Shown: positions 1 to 12,061 of the stretch, in pieces
How the letters are laid out: each line of letters opens with the position of its first letter
How positions within the stretch are numbered: the stretch's first letter is position 1
Origin: Panagrolaimus kolymaensis
Lineage: Eukaryota; Nematoda; Chromadorea; Rhabditida; Panagrolaimidae
Direction: 5' to 3'
NCBI GenBank assembly: GCA_028622995.1
Contig: JAJQJQ010000004.1
Location: forward strand, 4,836,001 to 4,900,000
Length of the DNA: 64,000 nt
Program-made: the position numbers and the translations under genes
Notes under the pieces: generated by a model
What the model saw: only the letters and a program-made list of their open reading frames with translations
The model's database searches: none
What the model was told of the DNA's origin: nothing

Positions 1-3000
1 CTTAAATTTGCTATAAAGCAACAATTTTTGGACGGTTGAGGTTCTTGCCTCTTAAAAAAACAATGGCAGCAAATAAACAAGATGGTGGAATTTTATGTTT
101 CATCACTTGATGCTATCTTGATATCGAGATAAAATTAATCTAAAGCTTCAAATTGCTTTAAAGCAACAATTTTTGGAAGCACGAGGTTCTTGCCTCTGAT
201 AAAAAAATGGCACCAAATAAAGAAGTTGTTAGAATTAGGTGTATCATCACATGATACTCTCTGGATATCGAGATAAAATGAAGTTAAAACTTAAATTTGC
301 AATAAAGCAACAATTTTTGGAAGCGCGAGGTTCTTGCCTCTTAAAAAAACAATGGCAGCAAATAAACAAGATGGTGGAATTTTATGTTTCATCACTTGAT
401 ACTCTCTGGATATCGAGATAAAATAAAGCTAAAACTTAAATTTGCTATAAAGCAACAATTTTTGGATGGTTGAGGTTCTTGCCTCTTAAAAAAACAATGG
501 CAGCAAATAAACAAGATGGTGGAATTTTATGTTTCATCACTTGATACTCTCTGGATATCGAGATAAAATAAAGCTAAAACTTAAATTTGCTATAAAGCAA
601 CAATTTTTGGACGGTTGAGGTTCTTGCCTCTTAAAAAAACAATGGCAGCAAATAAACAAGATGGTGGAATTTTATGTTTCATCACTTGATACTCTCTGGA
701 TATCGAGATAAAATAAAGCTAAAACTTAAATTTGCTATAAAGCAACAATTTTTGGAAGCACGAGGTTCTTGCCTCTGATAAAAAAATGGCACCATATAAA
801 GAAGTTGTTAGAATTAGGTGTATCATCACATGATACTCTCTGGATATCGAGATAAAATGAAGTTAAAACTTAAATTTGCAATAAAGCAACAATTTTTGGA
901 AGCACGAGGTTCTTGCCTCTTAAAAAAACAATGGCAGCAAATAAAGAAGATGGTGGAATTTTATGTTTCATCACTTGATACTCACTGGATATCGAGATAA
1001 AATAAAGCTTAAACTTAAATTTGCTATAAAGCAACAATTTTTGGACGGTTGAGGTTCTTGCCTCTTAAAAAAACAATGGCAGCAAATAAACAAGATGGTG
1101 GAATTTTATGTTTCATCACTTGACACTCTCTGGATATCGAGATAAAATAAAGCTAAAACTTAAATTTGCTATAAAGCAACAATTTTTGGATGGTTGAGGT
1201 TCTTGCCTCTTAAAAAAACAATGGCGGCAAATAAACAAGATGGTGGAATTGAATGTTTCATATCTCGATGCTATCTTGATATCGAGATAAAAATAAACTA
1301 AAACCTCAAATTGCTTTAAAGCAACAATTTTTGGACGGTTGAGGTTCTTGCCTCTTAAAAAAACAATGGCAGCAAATAAACAAGATGGTGGAATTTTATG
1401 TTTCATCACTTGACACTCTCTGGATATCGAGATAAAATAAAGCTAAAACTTAAATTTGCTATAAAGCAACAATTTTTGGATGGTTGAGGTTCTTGCCTCT
1501 TAAAAAAACAATGGCGGCAAATAAACAAGATGGTGGAATTGAATGTTTCATATCTCGGTGCTATCTTGATATCGAGATAAAATTAATCTAAAACTTCAAA
1601 TTGCTTTAAAGCAACAATTTTTGGAAGCACGAGGTTCTTGCCTCTGATAAAAAAAATGGCACCAAATAAAGAAGTTGGTGGAATTGAATGTTTCATATCT
1701 CGATGCTATCTTGATATCGAGATAAAATTTAACTAAAACTTCAAATTGCTTTAAAGCAACAATTTTTGGAAGCACGAGGTTCTTGCCTCTGATAAAAAAA
1801 TGGCACCATATAGAGAAGTTGTTAGAATTAGGTGTATCATCACATGATACTCTCTGGATATCGAGATAAAATGAAGTTAAAACTTAAATTTGCAATAAAG
1901 CAACAATTTTTGGAAGCACGAGGTTCTTGCCTCTTAAAAAAACAATGGCGGCAAATAAACAAGATGGTGGAATTGAATGTTTCATATCTCGATGCTATCT
2001 TGATATCGAGATAAAATTAAACTAAAACTTCAAATTGCTTTAAAGCAACAATTTTTGGACGGTTGAGGTTCTTGCCTCTTAAAAAAACAATGGCAGCAAA
2101 TAAACAAGATGGTGGAATTTTATGTTTCATCACTTGATACTCTCTGGATATCGAGATAAAATAAAGCTAAAACTTAAATTTGCTATAAAGCAACAATTTT
2201 TGGATGGTTGAGGTTCTTGCCTCTTAAAAAAACAATGGCGGCAAATATACAAGATGGTGGAATTGAATGTTTCATATCTCGATGCTATCTTGATATCGAG
2301 ATAAAATTAATCTAAAGCTTCAAATTGCTTTAAAGCAACAATTTTTGGAAGCACGAGGTTCTTGCCTCTGATAAAAAAATGGCACCATATAAAGAAGTTG
2401 TTAGAATTAGGTGTATCATCACATGATACTCTCTGGATATCGAGATAAAATGAAGTTAAAACTTAAATTTGAAATAAAGCAACAATTTTTGGAAGCACGA
2501 GGTTCTTGCCTCTTAAAAAAACAATGGCAGCAAATAAAGAAGATGGTGGAATTTTATGTTTCATCACTTGATACTCACTGGATATCGAGATAAAATAAAG
2601 CTTAAACTTAAATTTGCTATAAAGCAACAATTTTTGGACGGTTGAGGTTCTTGCCTCTTAAAAAAACAATGGCAGCAAATAAACAAGATGGTGGAATTTT
2701 ATGTTTCATCACTTGATACTCTCTGGATATCGAGATAAAATAAAGCTAAAACTTAAATTTGCTATAAAGCAACAATTTTTGGACGGTAGAGGTTCTTGCC
2801 TCTTAAAAAAACAATGGCGGCAAATAAACAAGATGGTGGAATTGAATGTTTCATATCTCGATGCTATCTTGATATCGAGATAAAATTAAACTAAAACTTC
2901 AAATTGCTTTAAAGCAACAATTTTTGGATTTTCGAGGTTCTTGCCTCCGTTAAAACAATGACACCAAATAAAGAAGTTGGTGGAATTGAATGTTTCATAT

Positions 3001-6000
3001 CTCGATGCTATCTTGATATCGAGATAAAATTAAACTAAAACTTCAAATTGCTTTAAAGCAACAATTTTTGGATTTTCGAGGTTCTTGCCTCCGTTAAAAC
3101 AATGGCACCAAATAAAGAAGTTGGTGGAATTGAATGTTTCATATCTCGATGCTATCTTGATATCGAGATAAAATTAAACTAAAACTTCAAATTGCTTTAA
3201 AGCAACAATTTTTGGAAGCACGAGGTTCTTGCCTCTGATAAAAAAATGGCACCAAATAAAGAAGTTGTTAGAATTAGGTGTATCATCACATGATACTCTC
3301 TGGATATCGAGATAAAATGAAGTTAAAACTTAAATTTGCTATAAAGCAACAATTTTTGGACGGTTGAGGTTCTTGCCTCTTAAAAAAACAATGGCAGCAA
3401 ATAAACAAGATGGTGGAATTTTATGTTTCATCACTTGATGCTATCTTGATATCGAGATAAAATTAATCTAAAGCTTCAAATTGCTTTAAAGCAACAATTT
3501 TTGGAAGCACGAGGTTCTTGCCTCTGATAAAAAAATGGCACCAAATAAAGAAGTTGTTAGAATTAGGTGTATCATCACATGATACTCTCTGGATATCGAG
3601 ATAAAATGAAGTTAAAACTTAAATTTGCAATAAAGCAACAATTTTTGGAAGCGCGAGGTTCTTGCCTCTTAAAAAAACAATGGCAGCAAATAAAGAAGAT
3701 GGTGGAATTTTATGTTTCATCACTTGATACTCTCTGGATATCGAGATAAAATAAAGCTAAAACTTAAATTTGCTATAAAGCAACAATTTTTGGATGGTTG
3801 AGGTTCTTGCCTCTTAAAAAAACAATGGCGGCAAATATACAAGATGGTGGAATTGAATGTTTCATATCTCGATGCTATCTTGATATCGAGATAAAATTAA
3901 TCTAAAGCTTCAAATTGCTTTAAAGCAACAATTTTTGGAAGCACGAGGTTCTTGCCTCTGATAAAAAAATGGCACCAAATAAAGAAGTTGGTGGAATTGA
4001 ATGTTTCATATCTCGATGCTATCTTGATATCGAGATAAAATTAAACTAAAACTTCAAATTGCTTTAAAGCAACAATTTTTGGAAGCACGAGGTTCTTGCC
4101 TCTGATAAAAAAATGGCACCATATAAAGAAGTTGTTAGAATTAGGTGTATCATCACATGATACTCTCTGGATATCGAGATAAAATTAAACTAAAACTTCA
4201 AATTGCTTTAAAGCAACAATTTTTCGATTTTCGAGGTTCTTGCCTCCGTTAAATAAATGGCACCAAATAAAGAAGTTGGTGGAATTGAATGTTTCATATC
4301 TCGATGCTATCTTGATATCGAGATAAAATTAAACTAAAACTTCAAATTGCTTTAAAGCAACAATTTTTGGAAGCACGAGGTTCATGCCTCTGATAAAAAA
4401 ATGGCACCATATAAAGAAGTTGTTAGAATTAGGTGTATCATCACATGATACTCTCTGGATATCGAGATAAAATGAAGTTAAAACTTAAATTTGCAATAAA
4501 GCAACAATTTTTGGAAGCACGAGGTTCTTGCCTCTTAAAAAAACAATGGCAGCAAATAAAGAAGATGGTGGAATTTTATGTTTCATCACTTGATACTCTC
4601 TGGATATCGAGATAAAATAAAGCTAAAACTTAAATTTGCTATAAAGCAACAATTTTTGGATGGTTGAGGTTCTTGCCTCTTAAAAAAACAATGGCGGCAA
4701 ATAAACAAGATGGTGGAATTGAATGTTTCATATCTCGATGCTATCTTGATATCGAGATAAAATTAAACTAAAACTTCAAATTGCTTTAAAGCAACAATTT
4801 TTGGACGGTTGAGGTTCTTGCCTCTTAAAAAAACAATGGCAGCAAATAAACAAGATGGTGGAATTTTATGTTTCATCACTTGATACTCTCTGGATATCGA
4901 GATAAAATAAAGCTAAAACTTAAATTTGCTATAAAGCAACAATTTTTGGATGGTTGAGGTTCTTGCCTCTTAAAAAAACAATGGCGGCAAATAAACAAGA
5001 TGGTGGAATTGAATGTTTCATATCTCGATGCTATCTTGATATCGAGATAAAATTAATCTAAAACTTCAAATTGCTTTAAAGCAACAATTTTTGGAAGCAC
5101 GAGGTTCTTGCCTCTGATAAAAAAATGGCACCATATAAAGAAGTTGTTAGAATTAGGTGTATCATCACATGATACTCTCTGGATATCGAGATAAAATTAA
5201 ACTAAAACTTCAAATTGCTTTAAAGCAACAATTTTTCGATTTTCGAGGTTCTTGCCTCCGTTAAATAAATGGCACCAAATAAAGAAGTTGGTGGAATTGA
5301 ATGTTTCATATCTCGATGCTATCTTGATATCGAGATAAAATTAAACTAAAACTTCAAATTGCTTTAAAGCATCAATTTTTGGAAGCACGAGGTTCTTGCC
5401 TCTGATAAAAAAATGGCACCATATAAAGAAGTTGTTAGAATTAGGTGTATCATCACATGATACTCTCTGGATATCGAGATAAAATAAAGCTTAAACTTAA
5501 ATTTGCTATAAAGCAACAATTTTTGGACGGTTGAGGTTCTTGCCTCTTAAAAAAACAATGGCAGCAAATAAACAAGATGGTGGAATTTTATGTTTCATCA
5601 CTTGATACTCTCTGGATATCGAGATAAAATTAAACTAAAACTTCAAATTGCTTTAAAGCAACAATTTTTCGATTTTCGAGGTTCTTGCCTCCCTTAAATA
5701 AATGGCACCAAATAAAGAAGTTGGTGGAATTGAATGTTTCATATCTCGATGCTATCTTGATATCGAGATAAAATTAAACTAAAACTTCAAATTGCTTTAA
5801 AGCAACAATTTTTAGATTTTCGAGGTTCTTGCATGCGTTAAAACAATGGCACCAAATAAAGAAGTTGGTGGAATTGAATGTTTCATATCTCGATGCTATC
5901 TTGATATCGAGATAAAATGAAACTAAAACTTCAAATTGCTTTAAAGCAACAATTTTTAGATTTTCGAGGTTCTTGCATGCGTTAAAACAATGGCACCAAA

Positions 6001-9000
6001 TAAAGAAGTTGGTGGAATTGAATGTTTCATATCTCGATGCTATCTTGATATCGAGATAAAATTAAACTAAAACTTCAAATTGCTTTAAAGCAACAATTTT
6101 TCGATTTTCGAGGTTCTTGCCTCCGTTAAATAAATGGCACCAAAGAAAGAAGTTGGTGGAATTGAATTTTTCATATCTCGATGCTATCTTGATATCGAGA
6201 TAAAATGAAACTAAAACTTCAAATTGCTTTAAAGCAACAATTTTTGGATTTTCGAGGTTCTTGCCTCCGTTAAATAAATGGCACCAAATAAAGAAGTTGG
6301 TGGAATTGAATTTTTCATATCTCGATGCTATCTTGATATCGAGATAAAATTAAACTAAAACTTCAAATTGCTTTAAAGCAACAATTTTTAGATATTCGAG
6401 GTTCTTGCCTCCGTTAAATAAATGGCACCAAAGAAAGAAGTTGGTGGAATTGAATTTTTCATATCTCGATGCTATCTTGATATCGAGATAAAATAAAGCT
6501 AAAACTTAAATTTGCTATAAAGCAACAATTTTTGGATGGTTGAGGTTCTTGCCTCTTAAAAAAACAATGGCGGCAAATAAACAAGATGGTGGAATTGAAT
6601 GTTTCATATCTCGATGCTATCTTGATATCGAGATAAAATTAATCTAAAACTTCAAATTGCTTTAAAGCAACAATTTTTGGAAGCACGAGGTTCTTGCCTC
6701 TGATAAAAAAATGGCACCATATAAAGAAGTTGTTAGAATTAGGTGTATCATCACATGATACTCTCTGGATATCGAGATAAAATTAAACTAAAACTTCAAA
6801 TTGCTTTAAAGCAACAATTTTTCGATTTTCGAGGTTCTTGCCTCCGTTAAATAAATGGCACCAAATAAAGAAGTTGGTGGAATTGAATGTTTCATATCTC
6901 GATGCTATCTTGATATCGAGATAAAATTAAACTAAAACTTCAAATTGCTTTAAAGCATCAATTTTTGGAAGCACGAGGTTCTTGCCTCTGATAAAAAAAT
7001 GGCACCATATAAAGAAGTTGTTAGAATTAGGTGTATCATCACATGATACTCTCTGGATATCGAGATAAAATAAAGCTTAAACTTAAATTTGCTATAAAGC
7101 AACAATTTTTGGACGGTTGAGGTTCTTGCCTCTTAAAAAAACAATGGCAGCAAATAAACAAGATGGTGGAATTTTATGTTTCATCACTTGATACTCTCTG
7201 GATATCGAGATAAAATTAAACTAAAACTTCAAATTGCTTTAAAGCAACAATTTTTCGATTTTCGAGGTTCTTGCCTCCCTTAAATAAATGGCACCAAATA
7301 AAGAAGTTGGTGGAATTGAATGTTTCATATCTCGATGCTATCTTGATATCGAGATAAAATTAAACTAAAACTTCAAATTGCTTTAAAGCAACAATTTTTA
7401 GATTTTCGAGGTTCTTGCATGCGTTAAAACAATGGCACCAAATAAAGAAGTTGGTGGAATTGAATGTTTCATATCTCGATGCTATCTTGATATCGAGATA
7501 AAATGAAACTAAAACTTCAAATTGCTTTAAAGCAACAATTTTTAGATTTTCGAGGTTCTTGCATGCGTTAAAACAATGGCACCAAATAAAGAAGTTGGTG
7601 GAATTGAATGTTTCATATCTCGATGCTATCTTGATATCGAGATAAAATTAAACTAAAACTTCAAATTGCTTTAAAGCAACAATTTTTCGATTTTCGAGGT
7701 TCTTGCCTCCGTTAAATAAATGGCACCAAAGAAAGAAGTTGGTGGAATTGAATTTTTCATATCTCGATGCTATCTTGATATCGAGATAAAATGAAACTAA
7801 AACTTCAAATTGCTTTAAAGCAACAATTTTTGGATTTTCGAGGTTCTTGCCTCCGTTAAATAAATGGCACCAAATAAAGAAGTTGGTGGAATTGAATTTT
7901 TCATATCTCGATGCTATCTTGATATCGAGATAAAATTAAACTAAAACTTCAAATTGCTTTAAAGCAACAATTTTTAGATATTCGAGGTTCTTGCATGCGT
8001 TAAAACAATGGCACCAAATAAAGAAGTTGGTGGAATTGAATGTTTCATATCTCGATGCTATCTTGATATCGAGATAAAATTAAACTAAAACTTCAAATTG
8101 CTTTAAAGCAACAATTTTTGGAAGCACGAGGTTCTTGCCTCTGATAAAAAAATGGCACCATATAAAGAAGTTGTTAGAATTAGGTGTATCATCACATGAT
8201 ACTCTCTGGATATCGAGATAAAATTAAACTAAAACTTCAAATTGCTTTAAAGCAACAATTTTTCGATTTTCGAGGTTCTTGCCTCCGTTAAATAAATGGC
8301 ACCAAATAAAGAAGTTGGTGGAATTGAATGTTTCATATCTCGATGCTATCTTGATATCGAGATAAAATTAAACTAAAACTTAAATTTGCAATAAAGCAAC
8401 TATTTCTGGATTTTCGAGGTTCATGCCACCGTTAAAACAATGGCACCAAATAAAGAAGTTGGTGGAATTGAATGTTTCATATCTCGATGCTATCTTGATA
8501 TCGAGATAAAATTAAACTAAAACTTCAAATTGCTTTAAAGCAACAATTTTTGGAAGCACGAGGTTCTTGCCTCTGATAAAAAAATGGCACCATATAAAGA
8601 AGTTGTTAGAATTAGGTGTATCATCACATGATACTCTCTGGATATCGAGATAAAATTAAACTAAAACTTCAAATTGCTTTAAAGCAACAATTTTTCGATT
8701 TTCGAGGTTCTTGCCTCCGTTAAATAAATGGCACCAAATAAAGAAGTTGGTGGAATTGAATGTTTCATATCTCGATGCTATCTTGATATCGAGATAAAAT
8801 GAAACTAAAACTTCAAATTGCTTTAAAGCAACAATTTTTGGATTTTCGAGGTTCTTGCCTCCGTTAAATAAATGGCACCAAATAAAGAAGTTGGTGGAAT
8901 TGAATTTTTCATATCTCGATGCTATCTTGATATCGAGATAAAATTAAACTAAAACTTCAAATTGCTTTAAAGCAACTATTTTTGGATTTTCGAGGTTCAT

Positions 9001-9131
9001 GCCACCGTTAAAACAATGGCACCAAATAAAGAAGTTGGTGGAATTGAATGTTTCATATCTCGATGCTATCTTGATATCGAGATAAAATGAAACGAAAACT
9101 TCAAATTGCTTTAAAGCAACAATTTTTGGAT
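1..9131. repeat. Satellite DNA array, ~144-145 bp monomer
   Basis: Head-to-tail array with all monomers in one orientation. It starts before the window and ends abruptly near 9131. Repeat spacing (for example 239 to 818, 579 bp = 4 units) gives a unit of 144-145 bp, so about 63 monomers are present. Every unit carries GAGGTTCTTGCCTC, AAAGCAACAATTTTT and ATATCGAGATAAAAT. At least three monomer types are recognisable just before GAGGTTC: GACGGTT/GATGGTT, GAAGCAC and GATTTTC. Hybrid units are common, as expected from unequal exchange or conversion. The 60-aa open frames that recur every few units are by-products of the repeat, not genes. I cannot tell from sequence whether the array is centromeric, subtelomeric or interstitial. 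Confidence 0.97.
4901..7993. repeat. 11-monomer higher-order duplication in the satellite
   Basis: 4901-6407 and 6487-7993 match with a constant offset of 1586 bp (11 x 144.2). Rare variants are shared at the same offset: AGCATCAATT at 5368/6954, TTGCCTCCC at 5685/7271, GCATGCG at 5831/7417 and again at 5975/7561. The match breaks at about 6408/7994, where GCCTCC changes to GCATGC. This is a recent tandem duplication of an 11-mer block. An older 11-unit periodicity (offset 1593) links ~751-1110 with ~2344-2703, and a 23-unit offset (3328) links 1-420 with 3329-3748. Confidence 0.9.
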
Positions 9132-9885
9132 TGCGACTATTTTTTTTCTTTTCCAAATAATTTTTATTTAGTTTTTAATCGTAAAAATTTATGTCATTTC
9201 TAACCCGATGCCTCAAATAAAGAGATATGAAACCTCGAAGTTTCATATTCTCAATACCATAGGTATTTTATGTTCAAAGCCACATATCTCGATCAGAACC
9301 TTTTCTTTTGCTCTTGAAAAACATGAACGATTTTTGTAGTTTTTTATGTGATTTATCACTTCTGATAAACAAAATTTTTTAAAAGTTTCATTACTTTTGA
9401 GTTTGGAATTTTTTTCCTTTATTAATGCATTTTTTGATTTGACAGATTGATAATTTTTTTATTAAATTGGATACATTTTTAGACATGGGTTATTTGAAAA
9501 AAATAATTTAAAATTTTTTCAAATTTCGAAGTGAAAATTGTTGAACCGATGTTTTTGAATAATACTTTAAAAAAATAATTATTTACAAAGCAATTATATT
9601 TATTCGCTCTCTTTTTTTTAAAACTTTTTCACATTTTTTTCTTCACCTTTTTGTCCTTGCTTTCTTCAGAGAATGATTTCATTCATTGTTTTATAAGACA
9701 AAAAGATTTTTTTTTAACTTTAGTCTATCACTGCTCAAATGCCTAGAGAAAAATAAAAAACATAAATGATGCAGCAAAAAAAAAATCGCCGCATTAAAAG
9801 CGGCGCGTCTGATGAAAAAAAAAAACTAAGAGAAAAAATATCAAAACAAAAAATCGATATATCCATCTTTTCTTTCTTTTTTTTC

Positions 9886-9960
9886 AAGGTCTTTCAATTG
9901 ATGATTAACAAAAAAAAGTGTTTTCATATGTCCTATTTATTTAATAATAAAAATTCTTTT
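9886..9960 (+). pseudogene. Copy of the 3' end of the alpha-catenin gene
   Basis: Twenty nucleotides starting at 9886 are identical to the last coding bases of the minus-strand alpha-catenin gene at ~18803-18822. They encode FQGLSID in that gene. After a gap of about 25-30 bases, similarity resumes through ATGTCCTATTT and TTTAATAAT, which correspond to the 3' UTR at ~18716-18760. The copy is on the + strand, inverted relative to its source about 9 kb away. Too short to encode anything. It looks like a small duplicated scrap. Confidence 0.6.
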
Positions 9961-10289
9961 GAGTAAAAACAATTTTTTTAAAATTACAATGAAATTAAAA
10001 TTTTTTTTTAGTTTTTTTGTTTTTTTTCCCATTCTGTATAATTTTTCCATTCGTTGTAAAGAATGGAAAGGCAATTCGAAGCTTCCAAATCTCTGGTGGT
10101 TGCACCTTTGAAAAATTTGGGAACATAATTTTCATCGTTATTATCATTGTAAGAAAGTTGATATTTGATGAAATTGTGGTCACTTACGAAGTAATTGCAA
10201 CTGTATTAAATTTCATTTTTAGGAGTTTTTTCTTGTTAATTTTGTGCAAATTTGAAATAAAAAATGTTAACGAACTTTCGCTCTTACTA

Positions 10290-10730
10290 ATTATAAATTA
10301 TATTTTTTTATCGAAACTAAAAAAAAGTAAATTAAATATTCAAAAAAAACATCCAGCGTATTGATTGAAAAACTAAAGCAAAAAAAGCTGGGAAACGAAA
10401 GCTCTGAAAAAAAGAAAGAGACAAATTGAAAAAACATTGCAATCTCTGTGTGTTTTTTTTCTTCGTCTTCGGCGGATTTTAACATTTATACGAACAAGAA
10501 GAAATTCTTTGTTTATGTTTTTTTTCATTTTTGTGCCCCATTTTTTTCTGCTTCTACCTTTAAAGAAAAATTTAACTGAACAAAAAAAAAACAGTTTTAT
10601 TGTTGGAAAAAAAGCTATTGTTTTTATTTTTCCACGACAAAACAAAATAAAAAAAGAGACACAAATTTAAGGAATAAAAAAATAAAAATAGAGAAAACAA
10701 TTTCAGGTGAATTTACTTTTTATTTTTATT
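10290..10730 (+). repeat. Dispersed repeat R1, copy 1
   Basis: Sequence from ATTATAAATTATATTTTTTT to the AGGTGAATTTACTTTTTATT end matches, in reverse complement, 17000-17420. The last ~90 bp also match 14725-14822 in reverse complement. It is a family of at least three copies within 7 kb sharing one end. The similarity extends through the CGCCGAAGACGAA block at 10467-10479. No terminal inverted repeats or target-site duplications were found, so the class is unknown. Confidence 0.7.
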
Positions 10731-12061
10731 TAATAAATTCAAAAGTTGTTTGCCGTGAGAGAGCTGAGATTGCATTTTCTTTACTAAAAAATGGTAAAGA
10801 ATCGAATGGTTATTAAACTTTTCACAGAAATTATTTTCGTAATTCAAAGTTGTTGCTTCAGCTTTTTTTTACGTCTTCAATTCTTGATGGCATATTTTTT
10901 TAAATTTGTACTGTAATTTTATGCATTTCTTAGAAAAAAACTTCATCGAAGGATTGGTGTATTGGAGTTTCAAAGAAGAAAAAAAAAGACTTTTATGTTT
11001 TTAGCGAGAATTTTCTATTTTTTGTTGCTTTAAAATGTTTTGCAGACATTTTATTGATGGATCGTAGAAAAAAAAAAGAGAGAAAATCGATTTATTGCGT
11101 TTTATGATTTTTTTTCCTTTTCGCAAACTAAAGTCAATGATAAACTTTGCTTCATTGCCATCTGAGCGCGCCACATTCATAATAAATATGTGGAACATAT
11201 TGGAATTTGCAAATAAAAACTCAAAAACATTGAAGGCAATTTTCAAAATATTTAAATATATTCTCCTGCTTTTTCCCTTCGTTTATATTTTTTACTGATT
11301 TTTCGCTCAGTTTATTATATTTTCACGAAAAAGTTTTACACATCTTTCTTTTCTATTCTTATTTAAATTATGAAAATAAAAGAATTATTCCATCTTCAAT
11401 TTTGAACATGGAAGATTTTGTTAATATTCTTTTTAACGTGAATTCATTTGCAAATCCATTGTTGTATTTTTTCTTTTCTAAACAATTCAAAGACATCAGA
11501 GTGAGTTTTTCTTTTTTAAAATCTTGATTTTTTTAAATAATTAAACTATTGTCTTTTTTTTCAAGACAAATTGGAGTACGTAATAATTCCATGACAAAAA
11601 AGCTCCTTAAAAATGCCTCAAACATCTCATACAAGCGATCAATAAAAACGATCTCAAGTCAATGAAAAAAAGGCAATAATCTTGTTGTAGTTATTTTTAA
11701 TAGAAAAAAAGTTTTTAGTCGTCAATAAAAAATCTTTTAACACATTCTTTTTGGTGAAATAGATAGCTGCTTTTCTTCGACGAAAAAATGCGAAGAAAAA
11801 AAAGTTATGACATTTATGTTTTTTTCTTTCCTTTGAACAAAAAAAAATAACAAAAAATCTCCAATGTTTTGATAAAGAATGTTTTATCCATTTTTTGTAA
11901 AGATTTTTTTATCCCTTCGAAGAAGAGAAAACCGATTTCATTTCCGAAAAGAAAAGCTTTCTCGAAAGTTTTTTTCTTAAAACACTTTTGGTTTCATTTT
12001 TTATTCCATCGTTGCTGCTGATCGTCGTTGTTTCAAAAATTCTCGGTGATTATTGGTTTCA

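Larger units (their letters stand above)
9132..12061. other. Non-coding, repeat-rich gap
   Basis: No gene supported. It is homopolymer-rich A/T sequence. Just past the satellite edge there is an imperfect inverted repeat at 9222-9252 (arms GAGATATGAAAC / GTTTCATATTCTC). A copy of the alpha-catenin gene's 3' end lies at 9886-9960 and one copy of a dispersed repeat at 10290-10730 (separate entries). The segment 11337-11415 resembles 17900-17985 in the same orientation, and 9840-9880 resembles 16600-16650. Open frames at 10017-10670 are low-complexity Phe/Lys translations of A/T runs. Confidence 0.7.

Noticed and set aside
239..4615. Recurring 60-aa open frames (MYHHMILSGYRDK...) in the first 4.6 kb
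   Set aside because: They are translations of the satellite monomer pair, recur with the repeat, lack splice or promoter context and are broken in most monomers.
10017..10670. Overlapping Phe- and Lys-rich frames on both strands
   Set aside because: Low-complexity translation of T and A runs within the R1 repeat; no domain, no conserved codon pattern.
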